Positions 44,233-54,168 of a DNA stretch of 64,000 nt are shown here, piece after piece. Numbering within the stretch: position 1 is the first letter of the stretch; the number at the start of each line of letters is the position of its first letter. Both the position numbers and the translations under genes were made by a program. This DNA is from Roseomonas sp. (GTDB lineage: Bacteria; Pseudomonadota; Alphaproteobacteria; Acetobacterales; Acetobacteraceae): contig JADCFA010000008.1 in assembly GCA_020249775.1 (NCBI GenBank), positions 124,001-188,000 on the forward strand, written 5' to 3'. The notes beneath the pieces are model-generated. The model worked only from the letters and a program-made list of their open reading frames with translations. It made no database searches and was not told the DNA's origin.

Positions 44233-47200
44233 ATGTCGGCTTGGCAATTCTGGATTGATCGCGGCGGCACCTTTACCGATATCGTCGCGCGCGATCCGGC
44301 CGGGCGGCTTTCCACGCTGAAACTGCTCTCCGAAAACCCGGAACGCTACAGGGACGCTGCCGTTGCCGGCATTCGCCAATGCCTGGGCCTTGCCGCCGGT
44401 GCGCCGATCCCGTCCGGCATGATCGAGGCGGTGAAAATGGGCACCACGGTCGCCACCAATGCGCTGCTGGAACGCAAAGGTGAACGTGTACTGCTGCTGC
44501 TCAATCGTGGCTTTGCTGATCTGCTGCGCATCGGCAATCAGGCCAGGCCACGGCTTTTCGATCTTGATGTGCGCTTGCCGGAATTGCTGCATGAACGCGC
44601 TGTTGAAATCGGCGGGCGTGTCGCGGTGGATGGCACGGAATTGGAAGCCTTGGATGAGGCCGGGGCGCGTGAGGCGCTGCGCGCCGCGCATCGTGAAGGC
44701 TTTCGCGCCGTTGCCATTCTGATGATGCATGCCTGGGCGCATCCGGCGCATGAGGAACGGCTTGGCGCGATTGCCCGCGAAGAAGGCTTCACGCAAATCT
44801 CCTTGAGCCACCGCGCAAGCCCGCTGCCGCGCATTGTGCCGCGCGGGGATACCACCGTTGTGGATGCCTATCTGTCGCCCATTCTGCGCCGCTATGTGGA
44901 TCAGGTGGCGGCGGAATTGCCGGGTGTCAGGCTTTACTTCATGCAATCGAGCGGCGGTCTGACCGAAGCCGGGCATTTCCAGGGCAAGGATGCGATATTG
45001 TCCGGCCCCGCCGGCGGGATTGTCGGTGCGGCGCGCACCGCGGCCATGGGCGGGTTTGAACGCATCATCGGTTTTGATATGGGCGGCACCTCCACCGATG
45101 TCGCGCTTTACGCCGGCGCTTTTGAGCGTGCGTTTGAAACCGAAGTCGCTGGCGTGCGCATGCGCGCACCGATGATGGCGATCAATACCGTTGCCGCCGG
45201 CGGTGGTTCCATTCTGCATTTTGATGGCGCGCGTTTCCGGGTGGGGCCGGATTCCGCCGGTGCCGTGCCGGGGCCGGCCTGTTATCGGCGCGGCGGGCCG
45301 CTCACGGTGACGGATGCGAATGTCATGGTGGGCAAGATCCAGCCGCATCATTTCCCAGCGATTTTTGGCCCGCATGGTGATCAGCCCCTGGATGCGGCGA
45401 TTGTCGGGGAGAAATTCGCCGCACTGGCGGCTGAGATCGGCCAGGCGCAAGGCAAAGCGGCGCCCGATCCGCGCGCGGTGGCGGAGGGGTTTTTACGGGT
45501 CGCGGTCGCCAATATGGCCAATGCCATCAAGCAGGTTTCGATCCAGAAAGGCCATGATGCGACTCGCTTTGCGCTGCAATGCTTCGGCGGCGCGGGCGGG
45601 CAGCATGCCTGTCTGGTGGCTGATGAATTGGGCATGGAAACGGTGTTTATCCACCCCTTCGCGGGCGTGCTTTCCGCTTATGGCATGGGCCTCGCGGATC
45701 AGGCGGTGATCCGTGAAGCAGCAGTGGAAGCGCCCTTCACGGCTGATGCCATCAATGATCTCACTGAGCGGCTTGAAGCGTTGGTGACAGCAGGCCGGGA
45801 AGAACTGGCGCGCCAAGGTGCCGATCCTGCGCGTTTGCAAGCGGCACGGCGGCTCCATCTGCGCTATGCCGGCACGGATACCTTCCTGCCCGTGGCGTTT
45901 GGTACGCATCAGGAAGTATTGGCCGCCTTCACCGAAGCGCATCGCCGCCGCTTCGGTTTCGCCACACCGGAACGCCAGGTGGTTGTGGAAGCCTGCATCG
46001 CGGAAGTCACCGCGCCCGGAGAAGCTGTGCGCGAAGCCGCGCTGCCACCGCGTGCCGCTGGTGAGGCACCCAAGCCCTTGGACAGCATCGCCCTTTTCAC
46101 CGGCGGTGCTGAACACGCCGCACCCGTGCATGACCGTGAAGCGCTTTGCGCGGGGGATCGCATCAAGGGGCCAGCGCTGCTGCGTGAAGCCAATGCCACT
46201 ACCGTGGTGGAACCGGGCTGGGAGGCAGAGGTCACTGCGCGCAATCATTTGGTGCTGAGGCGCATCGCGGCCCGGGCGCGCGCCGCCGATATGGCGGCGA
46301 CAGATCGGCCTGATCCGGTAATGCTCGAACTCTTCAACAACCTGTTCATGAGCATTGCGGAGCAAACCGGCGCGGTGCTGCAAAACACCAGTCTCTCAGT
46401 GAATATCAAGGAAAGGCTCGATTTCTCCTGCGCGATTTTCGATGCGACCGGCGCGCTGATTGCCAATGCGCCGCATGTGCCGGTGCATCTTGGCGCCATG
46501 GGCGAAAGCGTGCGCACGGTGATCCGCACGCGCGGCGCGACGCTCAAGCCCGGCGATGTGGTGGCGCTGAACAACCCCTATAATGGCGGGACGCATCTGC
46601 CGGATGTGACGGTGATCACGCCGGTCTTTGATGCGGCGGGCAAATCCATCCTGTTCTTTGTGGGATCGCGCGGGCATCACGCCGATATTGGTGGCCTGAC
46701 ACCTGGCTCCACGCCGCCACTATCGCGCACGCTGGAAGAAGAAGGCGTGGTGATTGATGATTTCCTGCTGGTGGATGGCGGGCATTTCCGGGAAGCGGAA
46801 TTCCGCGCTTTGCTGGCGGGCGCGCGTTATCCCGCGCGCAGCCCGGATGTGAATGTGGCCGACATCAAGGCGCAAATCGCTTCCAATGAAAAAGGCGTGC
46901 AGGAATTGCAGCGTGCCGTGGCCGATTACGGGCTTGCCACCGTCAGCGCCTATATGCGGCATGTGATGGATAATGCCGAAGAAAGCGTGCGCCGTGTGTT
47001 GGAAAAACTGCCCGATGGGCGTTTTGAGACCAGCATTGATGATGGCGCGCCGCTGAAAGTTGCCATCCGTGTGGACCGCGCCGCGCGCAAGGCAGTGATT
47101 GATTTCACCGGCACGGGTCCGCAACGCCCGAGCAATTTCAACGCGCCATCGGCGGTCTGCCGCGCCGTGGTGCTTTATTGCTTCCGCTGCCTGGTAGGAG

Positions 47201-47841
47201 AGGATATTCCGCTCAATGATGGTTGCCTGAAGCCCTTGGAAATCGTGATCCCCGAAGGCACTTTCCTGTCACCGCGCCCTGGCGCCGCGGTAGTGGCCGG
47301 CAATACCGAAGTCAGCCAAATGACCTGCAATGCGCTGCTCGCCGCCCTTGGTGCCTGCGCTTCCGCCCAGGCCACCATGAATAATCTGCTTTTTGGCGAT
47401 GCGCGCTACCAATATTATGAGACGATTTGCGGCGGCATTGGCGCGGGGCCGGGCTTCAATGGCGCTGGCCCGGTGCAGACGCATATGACCAATACGCGCA
47501 TGACCGATCCGGAAATCCTGGAACTGCGTTATCCGGTTCGGCTTGAGGAATTTTCCATCCGGCGCGGGTCAGGCGGTGCGGGGCGCTGGCGCGGCGGCGA
47601 TGGATCACGCCGGCGCATTCACTTCCTGCATCCGATGGAAGCGGTGATTGTGGCATCGCGCCGCAACGTCGCCCCGCATGGCTTGCAGGGCGGCGCCGAT
47701 GGCGCAGCCGGCCGGCAATGGGTGGAACGCGCCGATGGCAGTATTCAATGGCTGGGCGGCAGCGATTCGGCGCATCTTGCCGCCGGAGAAGTGCTCGGCA
47801 TTGAAACGCCTGGCGGTGGTGGTTGGGGGCCAGCAAGCTGA
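44233..47841 (+). CDS. Fused hydantoinase A/B (5-oxoprolinase-type) protein
   Basis: The protein is 1202 residues with two fused halves. The first (about 1-680) is hydantoinase [40 protein letters not shown] and [16 protein letters not shown], the ASKHA-like ATP-binding parts. The second (about 695-1195) is hydantoinase [33 protein letters not shown], and GGGGWGP at the end. Such fusions are ATP-dependent 5-oxoprolinases (5-oxoproline to glutamate) or open other cyclic amides. The length matches the fused family. The substrate is not certain. Confidence 0.9.
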   Translation: MSAWQFWIDRGGTFTDIVARDPAGRLSTLKLLSENPERYRDAAVAGIRQCLGLAAGAPIPSGMIEAVKMGTTVATNALLERKGERVLLLLNRGFADLLRIGNQARPRLFDLDVRLPELLHERAVEIGGRVAVDGTELEALDEAGAREALRAAHREGFRAVAILMMHAWAHPAHEERLGAIAREEGFTQISLSHRASPLPRIVPRGDTTVVDAYLSPILRRYVDQVAAELPGVRLYFMQSSGGLTEAGHFQGKDAILSGPAGGIVGAARTAAMGGFERIIGFDMGGTSTDVALYAGAFERAFETEVAGVRMRAPMMAINTVAAGGGSILHFDGARFRVGPDSAGAVPGPACYRRGGPLTVTDANVMVGKIQPHHFPAIFGPHGDQPLDAAIVGEKFAALAAEIGQAQGKAAPDPRAVAEGFLRVAVANMANAIKQVSIQKGHDATRFALQCFGGAGGQHACLVADELGMETVFIHPFAGVLSAYGMGLADQAVIREAAVEAPFTADAINDLTERLEALVTAGREELARQGADPARLQAARRLHLRYAGTDTFLPVAFGTHQEVLAAFTEAHRRRFGFATPERQVVVEACIAEVTAPGEAVREAALPPRAAGEAPKPLDSIALFTGGAEHAAPVHDREALCAGDRIKGPALLREANATTVVEPGWEAEVTARNHLVLRRIAARARAADMAATDRPDPVMLELFNNLFMSIAEQTGAVLQNTSLSVNIKERLDFSCAIFDATGALIANAPHVPVHLGAMGESVRTVIRTRGATLKPGDVVALNNPYNGGTHLPDVTVITPVFDAAGKSILFFVGSRGHHADIGGLTPGSTPPLSRTLEEEGVVIDDFLLVDGGHFREAEFRALLAGARYPARSPDVNVADIKAQIASNEKGVQELQRAVADYGLATVSAYMRHVMDNAEESVRRVLEKLPDGRFETSIDDGAPLKVAIRVDRAARKAVIDFTGTGPQRPSNFNAPSAVCRAVVLYCFRCLVGEDIPLNDGCLKPLEIVIPEGTFLSPRPGAAVVAGNTEVSQMTCNALLAALGACASAQATMNNLLFGDARYQYYETICGGIGAGPGFNGAGPVQTHMTNTRMTDPEILELRYPVRLEEFSIRRGSGGAGRWRGGDGSRRRIHFLHPMEAVIVASRRNVAPHGLQGGADGAAGRQWVERADGSIQWLGGSDSAHLAAGEVLGIETPGGGGWGPAS

Positions 47842-50687
47842 AATCGCGCCGCAGCCTTTTCGTGCTTCTTCTGACCGGGATCGCCTTGGCGGCGGTCTGG
47901 GTCGGGCCGCGTTTGATTTCCTGGGAAGGGCAGCGTGACCGCTTGGCAGCGCTGGCTTCGGAACGCCTTAGTCGGCCGGTTGCCTTGCAGGGGCCGCTCC
48001 GCGTTGTGTTGCTGCCGCAGCCCCTCATTGAAGCAGATGAGGTGCATTTAGGGCAGGATGCAGGCGGGCTTGGCGTCACGGCGCAAACGCTGCGTCTGAA
48101 GCTTGGCCTCGCGCCGCTGCTGATGGGGCAGATTGAAGCGCGTGATCTGGTGCTGGTGGGCGCCGATATCCGCCTGCCCTGGCCGCTGCCGGCTGCTGGC
48201 GCCTGGCGCCCGCCACCTTGGCTTTCCGATTTCGCCGCGCGCATTGAAGCCAGCCGCGTGACGCTCGGCGAAGTCACCTTCGAAAATGTCGCCGCGCGCC
48301 TGGTTGCGCCCGGGCCGCTGGATGCGGTGCGCCTTGAAGGCAGTTTCACCCGCGCGGGCGCCGAGGCTCGCTTCCAGGCCGTGCTCGGCAGACCTGGCTA
48401 TGATGGCATCGGCACCCTGGAATTGCGCCTGAATGGCCAGGGGGCAGCGCTGCTCACGCGCGGCGCTTTGCTCGCCGAAGGTGGCTATGAAGGGCGGCTT
48501 GAAGCCTCCGGCGCTTATCTCTCGGCCTTTCTGCCGGCACCTGCGCTGCCCTTTCGCCTTTCGGGCCGCCTGCGCGCGAGTGAGGATAGGATCATCGCCC
48601 CAGATCTTGCCGTGGAATTTGATGGCGGCGCCGGCCGGGCGGCGGCGGCAATCCAATTGGCGCCTGAAGCGAAGATGGATCTCGCCATCAGCATGAACCG
48701 GCTGGATCTCGATCCCTGGATTGCCGCCATGCGCGCCGCGCGGGATTGGCCTTTCCCGATCATGCTCGATATCGCTACCGAATCTGCGCGCTGGCAGGGG
48801 CGTGAATTGCGCCGCTTCAAGGCCGGGATTGCCCGCGATGGCGGGCGCATGACGCTCACCGATATTGCGGCGCTGTTGCCCGGTGAAGCCGAGCTTGAAG
48901 CACGCGGCGCGACGCTCGGCGAAAGGCTGGAATTGGCGCTCAGCATCGCCGGCCCCAGCCTGCGCGACAGCCTTGCCGCCTTTGGTCTTGGTGTCTCGGC
49001 GCCGGACCCCGCAAGGCTTCGGCGCTTTGAAGGCCGCGGGCGGCTGGTTTTGGAACCCAACCTTATCGAAGCGCCGGAATTTTCCCTGCTACTGGATGGC
49101 GGGCGCTACGCCGGGGCGGGCGCTTTGCGGCTGGGTGCCCGGCCCGCGCTTGGACTTGGGCTTTCCATTGATGCTTTGGCTTTGGATGGGCTGCTCTCTG
49201 AAGGCCTCGCTTGGCAGGAAGCGGCTGAAGCCCTGCAAGGCTTTGACGCCCATTTGCGCCTGGTGGCGGGCAAGCTGGAATGGCAAGGGCAGGCTTTTGA
49301 TGGAGTGGCCCTGGAAGCCACGCTGGATGCGGGCCGACTTTCCCTGCAAAGGCTGGAGGCGCGCCAAGGCAGCGCCAGCATAACAGCTTCCGGCAGCGTC
49401 GGCCTTGGCGCCACGCCAAGCCTTGCCGATGCCGCGCTTGAAATCACCGCCCCCATGGCCAGCGCCCTGCCGCCGCCGCTGAGCGAGGCGCTTAACCTGC
49501 CCGCCGGGCTGGCGGCGCTGCCGGCCACGCTGCGCCTCAGGGGCAATGGCACCGCCGAGGCGCTGACACTCGCCACCGATTTCCTGCTGGAAGATGCGCG
49601 GCTGGAAGCCAATGCCGTGCTGGACCTGACCAAGGCGCGCGGCCAGGGCAGCGTAACCTTCCGCCACCCCGGCGCAGCGCGGCTTTTCGGACAGGTTTTT
49701 GGTCGTGAGGAACCGGGCTGGATGGGTGAGGGCTCGGCCTCCTTCATTGCGCGCTTCATGGCGGAAGGGGGCATCATCACCTCACCCTTGTTTAGTCTGG
49801 TGGCGGCTGAGGCACGGCTTGAGGGGGAAGCGCGGCTGGAATTGAACGATGCAAGGCCCAAGCTGGCGCTGCGCATTGCCGCGGAAAACCTGGCGTTACC
49901 CGCTTTTGATCCGATGGATCAGGAGCCTTTGCCCCGGACGTTTTTGGCCGCCTTTGATGGCGCGCTCAGCCTCAATGCCGCGCGGATTGCGGTCTCTGGC
50001 CTGCCGGCGGTGGAAAACGCCCAAGCCGAGCTGACGCTTGAAAATGGCCGGCTGCAGCTTGCGTCCTTCCGCACTGATCTTGCCGGCGGCCAGATGGAAG
50101 GGCGCGGTGTTTTGGACATGATGGCCCAGCCGCCACGCCTGGAAGGCGATATCGAAATCGCCGGCGCAACCATCGCCCATCCGATCTTCGACCTGCCGCT
50201 TGACCTGGCCGCCGGAAGATTGGCGCTGGCTGGCCGGCTGGCGGCTTCAGGCCATGCGCAGGCGGCGCTGCTTTCCTCAATGGAGGGCTCGGGGCGGTTT
50301 CTATTGGCGGATGGGGTCCTCGCGGGGCTGGCGCTCAGGGAAGCCTATGCGGCGGCGGGACTTGCCGATCCGGTGGCGGCCGAGGCAGGCTTGGGGCGCG
50401 CCCTGCTGGGCGGCGCGACGGCGGTGGAGCGGCTGGAAGGCGGCTGGCGGCTTTCCGCCGGGCGGCTTGAAGTGCAGGATATGAAGCTTGCCGGCGAAGG
50501 TGGGCTTTCCGCCCAGGTGAGCGGTGCGGTGGATTTGCCGCGCCGGACAGTTGATATCGGCTTCGCGCTGCGCCCGCCCAATGCCGGCGCGCCTGATATC
50601 GGCTTCAGATTTTCCGGTCCGGCAGCAGCACCGCTGCGCCTGCCCGATATCGCCCCCTGGGCGCGGTGGCGGGCTGAGCAGCGGTAG
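47823..50687 (+). CDS. AsmA-family envelope protein
   Basis: The 954-residue protein has an N-terminal membrane anchor ([21 protein letters not shown]). AsmA-type beta-rich repeats fill a long periplasmic part, e.g. [27 protein letters not shown] and [20 protein letters not shown] near the end. AsmA-like proteins are thought to bridge the two membranes for phospholipid transport or to aid outer membrane assembly. The frame starts at TTG 47823, inside the end of the hydantoinase gene (19-base overlap); no ATG gives the anchor, so TTG is accepted with some doubt. Confidence 0.8.
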   Translation: MGASKLKSRRSLFVLLLTGIALAAVWVGPRLISWEGQRDRLAALASERLSRPVALQGPLRVVLLPQPLIEADEVHLGQDAGGLGVTAQTLRLKLGLAPLLMGQIEARDLVLVGADIRLPWPLPAAGAWRPPPWLSDFAARIEASRVTLGEVTFENVAARLVAPGPLDAVRLEGSFTRAGAEARFQAVLGRPGYDGIGTLELRLNGQGAALLTRGALLAEGGYEGRLEASGAYLSAFLPAPALPFRLSGRLRASEDRIIAPDLAVEFDGGAGRAAAAIQLAPEAKMDLAISMNRLDLDPWIAAMRAARDWPFPIMLDIATESARWQGRELRRFKAGIARDGGRMTLTDIAALLPGEAELEARGATLGERLELALSIAGPSLRDSLAAFGLGVSAPDPARLRRFEGRGRLVLEPNLIEAPEFSLLLDGGRYAGAGALRLGARPALGLGLSIDALALDGLLSEGLAWQEAAEALQGFDAHLRLVAGKLEWQGQAFDGVALEATLDAGRLSLQRLEARQGSASITASGSVGLGATPSLADAALEITAPMASALPPPLSEALNLPAGLAALPATLRLRGNGTAEALTLATDFLLEDARLEANAVLDLTKARGQGSVTFRHPGAARLFGQVFGREEPGWMGEGSASFIARFMAEGGIITSPLFSLVAAEARLEGEARLELNDARPKLALRIAAENLALPAFDPMDQEPLPRTFLAAFDGALSLNAARIAVSGLPAVENAQAELTLENGRLQLASFRTDLAGGQMEGRGVLDMMAQPPRLEGDIEIAGATIAHPIFDLPLDLAAGRLALAGRLAASGHAQAALLSSMEGSGRFLLADGVLAGLALREAYAAAGLADPVAAEAGLGRALLGGATAVERLEGGWRLSAGRLEVQDMKLAGEGGLSAQVSGAVDLPRRTVDIGFALRPPNAGAPDIGFRFSGPAAAPLRLPDIAPWARWRAEQR

Positions 50688-50949
50688 GGCATGTCTGCCG
50701 CATAATCACATAACAGACAGACTCCCAATTTTTCTGATCGCGTTCGCTTAACGCGTAATGCAGGTTTGACCTTGGATAGGATGGTGTTGCCCATCCGCTT
50801 ATGGAGGTTCCATTTGGGCGCGGGTCTCGGTTGTTCCGACAAGAAGCGCCTTGCTACGCATGCCTTGCCCAATCCGCCTTGATCCTGATCCGCTGGTGCC
50901 GGCGGCTACTGCCAATATTGCTGCTCTCCAAAGCGCCTCTTTAGCCTTG

Positions 50950-51110
50950 TTCCAATCACTGAACAGAAAAATACGCCATCACGGGCAGTCCGAACAATCC
51001 ATCTCGCGCAAAAAGCATGGGCTCAAAGAACTTCTCTATGCACGGCGCCATCTGATCGAATGCCGCCGTGGTAAGCTCAGGCAATTCAGGCGCGTTGCAA
51101 CATGCCAAAA
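50950..51110 (+). pseudogene. IS5-family transposase C-terminal remnant
   Basis: One plus-strand frame reads LLYARRHLIE, then KLRQFRRVATCQKHNENQF. This matches the C-terminal LYxxRHLIE..F.KLKQFRRVATRYEKxAENF pattern of IS5-group DDE transposases, with several changed residues (the usual NFF after RHLIE is lost). Nothing of the catalytic upstream part is recognisable. The rest of the gap 50688-51247 has no supported gene, only a 6-bp hairpin at 50739-50755. Confidence 0.55.
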
Positions 51111-51247
51111 ACATAATGAAAACCAATTTTCCGTCGCTTCGGTCACTGCGCGCATATCCCGGTTGGCGCGGGTGGCAATACGACCTGGGGCTGGCAAAGA
51201 CCATTACCCGCGTTATGAGTAGTGGCTGGAAAAGGCAGGAGACCCCA

Positions 51248-52321
51248 ATGGCCACACGCAAGCATCGCATCGCCGTCATCCCCGGGGATGGCATTGGCAA
51301 GGAAACCACGCCCGAGGGGCTTCGCGTGCTGGATGCCGCGGCGCGGCGCTTCGGCTTCGAACTGGAGCTGACGCATTATGATTGGTCCTGCGAAACCTAC
51401 GCCAAGACCGGGAAGATGATGCCCGATGATGGCATGGATCGGCTGAAGGACAGTGATAGCATCTTCCTGGGTGCCGTGGGCTGGCCTGGCGTGCCGGATC
51501 ATGTCTCGCTTTGGGGTTTGCTGATCCCCATCCGCCGCGGCTTTGACCAATATGTGAATTTGCGCCCGTGTCGGCTCCTGCCGGGTGCGACTACGCCGCT
51601 CGCCAATCGTGGTCCCAAGGATATTGATTTCATCGTCGTGCGCGAAAATACGGAAGGCGAGTATTCCTCAAGCGGCGGGCGGATGTTTGTGGGGACGGAT
51701 CGCGAATTCGTCTCCCAGGAAAGCGTCTTTACGCGCATCGGTGTGGATCGCGTGCTGCGTTATGCCTTTGAATTGGCCAAGACCCGCGCGCGCAAGAAGG
51801 TGACGAGTGCGACGAAATCCAATGGCATCACCTTTACCATGCCCTATTGGGATGAACGCTTTGCCGAAATGGCCAAGAATTATCCGGGCATCACCACGGA
51901 TCAGTTTCATATTGATATCCTCTGCGCCCATTTCGTGCAGCATCCGGATTGGTTTGATGTGGTGGTGGGGTCCAACCTCTTTGGCGATATTCTCTCAGAC
52001 CTTGGGCCGGCGGTGGCGGGTTCCATTGGCATCGCAGCGAGCGCCAATATCAATCCCGAAAAGCGCTTTCCTTCCATGTTCGAACCCGTGCATGGCAGCG
52101 CGCCGGATATTGCGGGCAAATTCATCTGCAACCCGATTGGGCAGATTTGGTCGGGGGCGATCATGCTGGAACATCTCGGCGAAAAACAGGCGGCTGATGC
52201 GATCCTGTCGGTGATTGAGAAACTGCTGGCAGAGGGCGGCCCACGCACGCGCGATATGGGCGGGCAGGCCGGCACGGTGGATGTTGGCCGCGCTATTGCT
52301 CACGCCGTGGCGAACTACTAA
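51248..52321 (+). CDS. ttuC: Tartrate / D-malate dehydrogenase (isopropylmalate dehydrogenase family)
   Basis: The protein is about 357 residues. It begins RIAVIPGDGIGKETTPEGLR and has HYDWSCETYAKTGKMMPDDG with AVGWPGVPDHVSLWGLLIPI, which sets the tartrate/D-malate branch (TtuC/DmlA) apart from LeuB. NLRPCRLL, IVVRENTEGEYSS and SNLFGDILSDLGPAVAGSIG are the family's substrate and metal motifs. It oxidatively decarboxylates D-malate or acts on tartrate with NAD. CAGGAGACCCCA precedes the ATG. The last codons and stop lie in a 19-bp tandem repeat. Confidence 0.9.
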   Translation: MATRKHRIAVIPGDGIGKETTPEGLRVLDAAARRFGFELELTHYDWSCETYAKTGKMMPDDGMDRLKDSDSIFLGAVGWPGVPDHVSLWGLLIPIRRGFDQYVNLRPCRLLPGATTPLANRGPKDIDFIVVRENTEGEYSSSGGRMFVGTDREFVSQESVFTRIGVDRVLRYAFELAKTRARKKVTSATKSNGITFTMPYWDERFAEMAKNYPGITTDQFHIDILCAHFVQHPDWFDVVVGSNLFGDILSDLGPAVAGSIGIAASANINPEKRFPSMFEPVHGSAPDIAGKFICNPIGQIWSGAIMLEHLGEKQAADAILSVIEKLLAEGGPRTRDMGGQAGTVDVGRAIAHAVANY

Positions 52322-52378
52322 CGCCGTGGCGAATTACTAACGCCGTGGCGAACTACTAACGCCGTAGCAAAATGCTAC
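52303..52378 (+). repeat. 19-bp tandem repeat over the ttuC stop codon
   Basis: CGCCGTGGCGAACTACTAA occurs at 52303-52321, again at 52322-52340 with one change (C to T), exactly at 52341-52359, and as a degraded fourth unit at 52360-52378. Each unit carries the gene's last codons and the TAA. Confidence 0.95.
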
Positions 52379-52436
52379 TCAAACAAAGATAGCGTCTAAA
52401 GGGAGTTCGGCGGGATCATGTCGGCGAACTCGGTTA

Positions 52437-52565
52437 TTGACGGTGGATGACCGCACGATTGACAGCCATGTGAAGCGCATCCGCCGGAAGTTCCGCCAAA
52501 CGGATGAGGATTTCGACCAGATCGAAACGCTTTATGGCATTGGGTATCGTTATAAGGAGAATTAA
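52437..52565 (+). pseudogene. Response-regulator (OmpR/ChvI-like) DNA-binding tail, orphan fragment
   Basis: The frame reads [20 protein letters not shown], then [20 protein letters not shown] and a stop at 52563-52565. This is the recognition helix and wing of an OmpR/PhoB-type winged helix, closest in look to ChvI. The receiver domain and the first part of the DNA-binding domain are missing; upstream codons do not match and there is no ATG. It is a gene end left by a deletion or rearrangement next to the tandem repeat. Confidence 0.75.
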
Positions 52566-52580
52566 GGGAGGCGGCGGGCG

Positions 52581-53036
52581 TCAAGGCAGAGCAGAAATCC
52601 TTGCCATGACATGGGCGTCCACATAACGACCATCCCGCAAGGCATAGGCTTGATGCGTGCCCTCAATAACAAAGCCGAAGCGCTGATAAAGATGGATGGC
52701 GGGCGCGTTATCCACATAGACCGTCAATTGTATGCGCCGGATGCCGAGCCAATTATCGGCAGCATCCAGCACTGCCATCATAAGCGCCGTGCCCACACCG
52801 CGCCTTACCCAGCCATCATGCACGCCCATACCCAAATAGGCAGAGTGGTGCTGCCGACCGCTTAGCCTGCGGAGCCCCGCCTGCCCAATGATCTGATCCT
52901 CAGCCGCCGCCACAAGCTCCAGATTCGAGGAGGGGGTGTTCTGAATCCAGCCCGTGACTTCATTCACGGAATGAAACGGCACACGCATCGTCCCGTAGCG
53001 ATAGCCGGGAAGATTGACCAATTCAGCCAGCCCCAC
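52581..53036 (-). CDS. GNAT family N-acetyltransferase
   Basis: At least 151 residues are coded. They include ELVAAAEDQIIGQAGLRRL, the acetyl-CoA loop MGVHDGWVRRGVGTALM, VYVDNAPAIHLYQRFGFV and EGTHQAYALRDGRYVDAHVM, typical of small GNAT enzymes. The GTG at 53036 is the first usual start, but the in-frame codons before it read RFVIRARNASDAV, the expected family start. No ATG, GTG or TTG exists between there and the stop upstream near 53150. Either an ATT near 53090 is used or the 5' end was damaged. The substrate is unknown. Confidence 0.75.
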   Translation of the reverse strand: MGLAELVNLPGYRYGTMRVPFHSVNEVTGWIQNTPSSNLELVAAAEDQIIGQAGLRRLSGRQHHSAYLGMGVHDGWVRRGVGTALMMAVLDAADNWLGIRRIQLTVYVDNAPAIHLYQRFGFVIEGTHQAYALRDGRYVDAHVMARISALP

Positions 53037-53248
53037 GGCATCGGACGCATTGCGTGCCCGAATGACAAAGCGATCATCAGCGTCGCTAATGCGTGGTCTC
53101 TGCGGTTCGGATTGGAAAGAGCGATATGCGCATCAGACAGGCGTTATTGCAACGGCTCAATCGCAAAGAGCAGGACGCAGGTGCCGTGCCTACCCCGGTC
53201 ATGGCTCGCGCTGTCTCGTTCCTCCATTGCGGTTACAGGGCGTGACCG

Positions 53249-53626
53249 TTATATCGCCACTTTTGTTGTTGCCGTACGAACATCGCCGGTGTTTGGCGTT
53301 CCGGCCGGTTCGATCAACAGGAGATGAACCTCCTCATCCGCGACGGTTCGATGCTCGACACCCTTAGGGACGACGAACAGTTGATTCGGACCCACTTCGA
53401 CCATGCGGTCCCTCAGCTCGATCCTCAGTGTGCCCCTCAAAACAAAAAAGAAGTCGTCCGTATCGGGATGCGCGTGCCAGTTGAACGCCCCCTTGCACTT
53501 CACGACCATCACGTCGAGGCCATTGAACCGAGACACAATCTTTGGCGACCAAAGATCGGTGAAAGTCGCAAGTTTTCCGGTGAGTGAGATGGCCTCATCA
53601 TCATGGGGAAATTCTGCTTCCGACAT
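53249..53626 (-). CDS. Cupin domain protein
   Basis: The protein is about 125 residues of a single cupin. Motif 1 is WHAHPDTDDFFFVLRGTLRI and motif 2 is PNQLFVVPKGVEHRT, giving the two His-x-His/Glu and late His metal ligands. GGAGG lies just before the ATG at 53626; a longer frame to 53671 lacks a ribosome site. It may be a small metal-dependent enzyme or sugar-binding protein. The 212 bases between it and the GNAT gene hold only a short unsupported frame. Confidence 0.8.
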   Translation of the reverse strand: MSEAEFPHDDEAISLTGKLATFTDLWSPKIVSRFNGLDVMVVKCKGAFNWHAHPDTDDFFFVLRGTLRIELRDRMVEVGPNQLFVVPKGVEHRTVADEEVHLLLIEPAGTPNTGDVRTATTKVAI

Positions 53627-53685
53627 CAATCCTCCATATCCCAGGACGAGTTGCAACAGGCGATCAGACAATCTGATCGCGCGGG

Positions 53686-54099
53686 TTAATGCAGCCGCGC
53701 AGAAGGCAGATGCGGGCTATCCAGGCTGAAATCCGGGATGGCGACATCAAATGCCTCACCGGTGTCGCGCACCACCATGTGATAGGCGCCGCGCATAAAA
53801 CCCGATGGCGTGCCGAGTGGTGTGCCAGACGTATATTCAAACCGCCCACCCGGTTCCAGGATGGGCTGTTCGCCCACCACACCGGCACCTTGCACCTGTT
53901 GCGTGCGCCCGGTGCCATCCGTGATCTGCCAGGTGCGGCGGATCAGCTGCACCGTCTCCCGCCCCAGATTGGCAATTTCCACCTGATAGGCCCAGACGAA
54001 TTGGGCATTCTCAGGCATTGATTGCTCCGCAAGGTAAAAGGCGCGCACGGCAACCCTGATCCCCCGCGTCGTCGCGATGAATGAATCAGCTTTGTTCAT
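53686..54099 (-). CDS. apaG: ApaG domain protein
   Basis: The protein is about 137 residues. It has the ApaG fold markers IRVAVRAFYLAEQS, FVWAYQVEIANLGRETVQLI, RRTWQITDGTG and GEQPILEPGGRFEYTSGTPL, then GFMRGAYHMV. ApaG is an immunoglobulin-like protein linked to Co2+/Mg2+ resistance and to nucleotide metabolism; no reaction is proven. The ATG at 54099 fits the family start. It follows metZ on the same strand after 69 bases. Confidence 0.92.
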   Translation of the reverse strand: MNKADSFIATTRGIRVAVRAFYLAEQSMPENAQFVWAYQVEIANLGRETVQLIRRTWQITDGTGRTQQVQGAGVVGEQPILEPGGRFEYTSGTPLGTPSGFMRGAYHMVVRDTGEAFDVAIPDFSLDSPHLPSARLH

Positions 54100-54168
54100 T
54101 TTAGCCTTCCTCGGCGCCAATTCAGCACAGCAACCGGGCGTTTTGTAAAGCTTTTTATGAGCTTGCCC

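Noticed and set aside
52303..52378. CRISPR array
   Set aside because: The units are directly adjacent without spacers and are copies of a coding end.
53126..53245. Possible 39-residue peptide with GGAAAGAG upstream
   Set aside because: It overlaps the probable 5' end of the GNAT gene on the other strand, and nothing but a weak ribosome site supports it.
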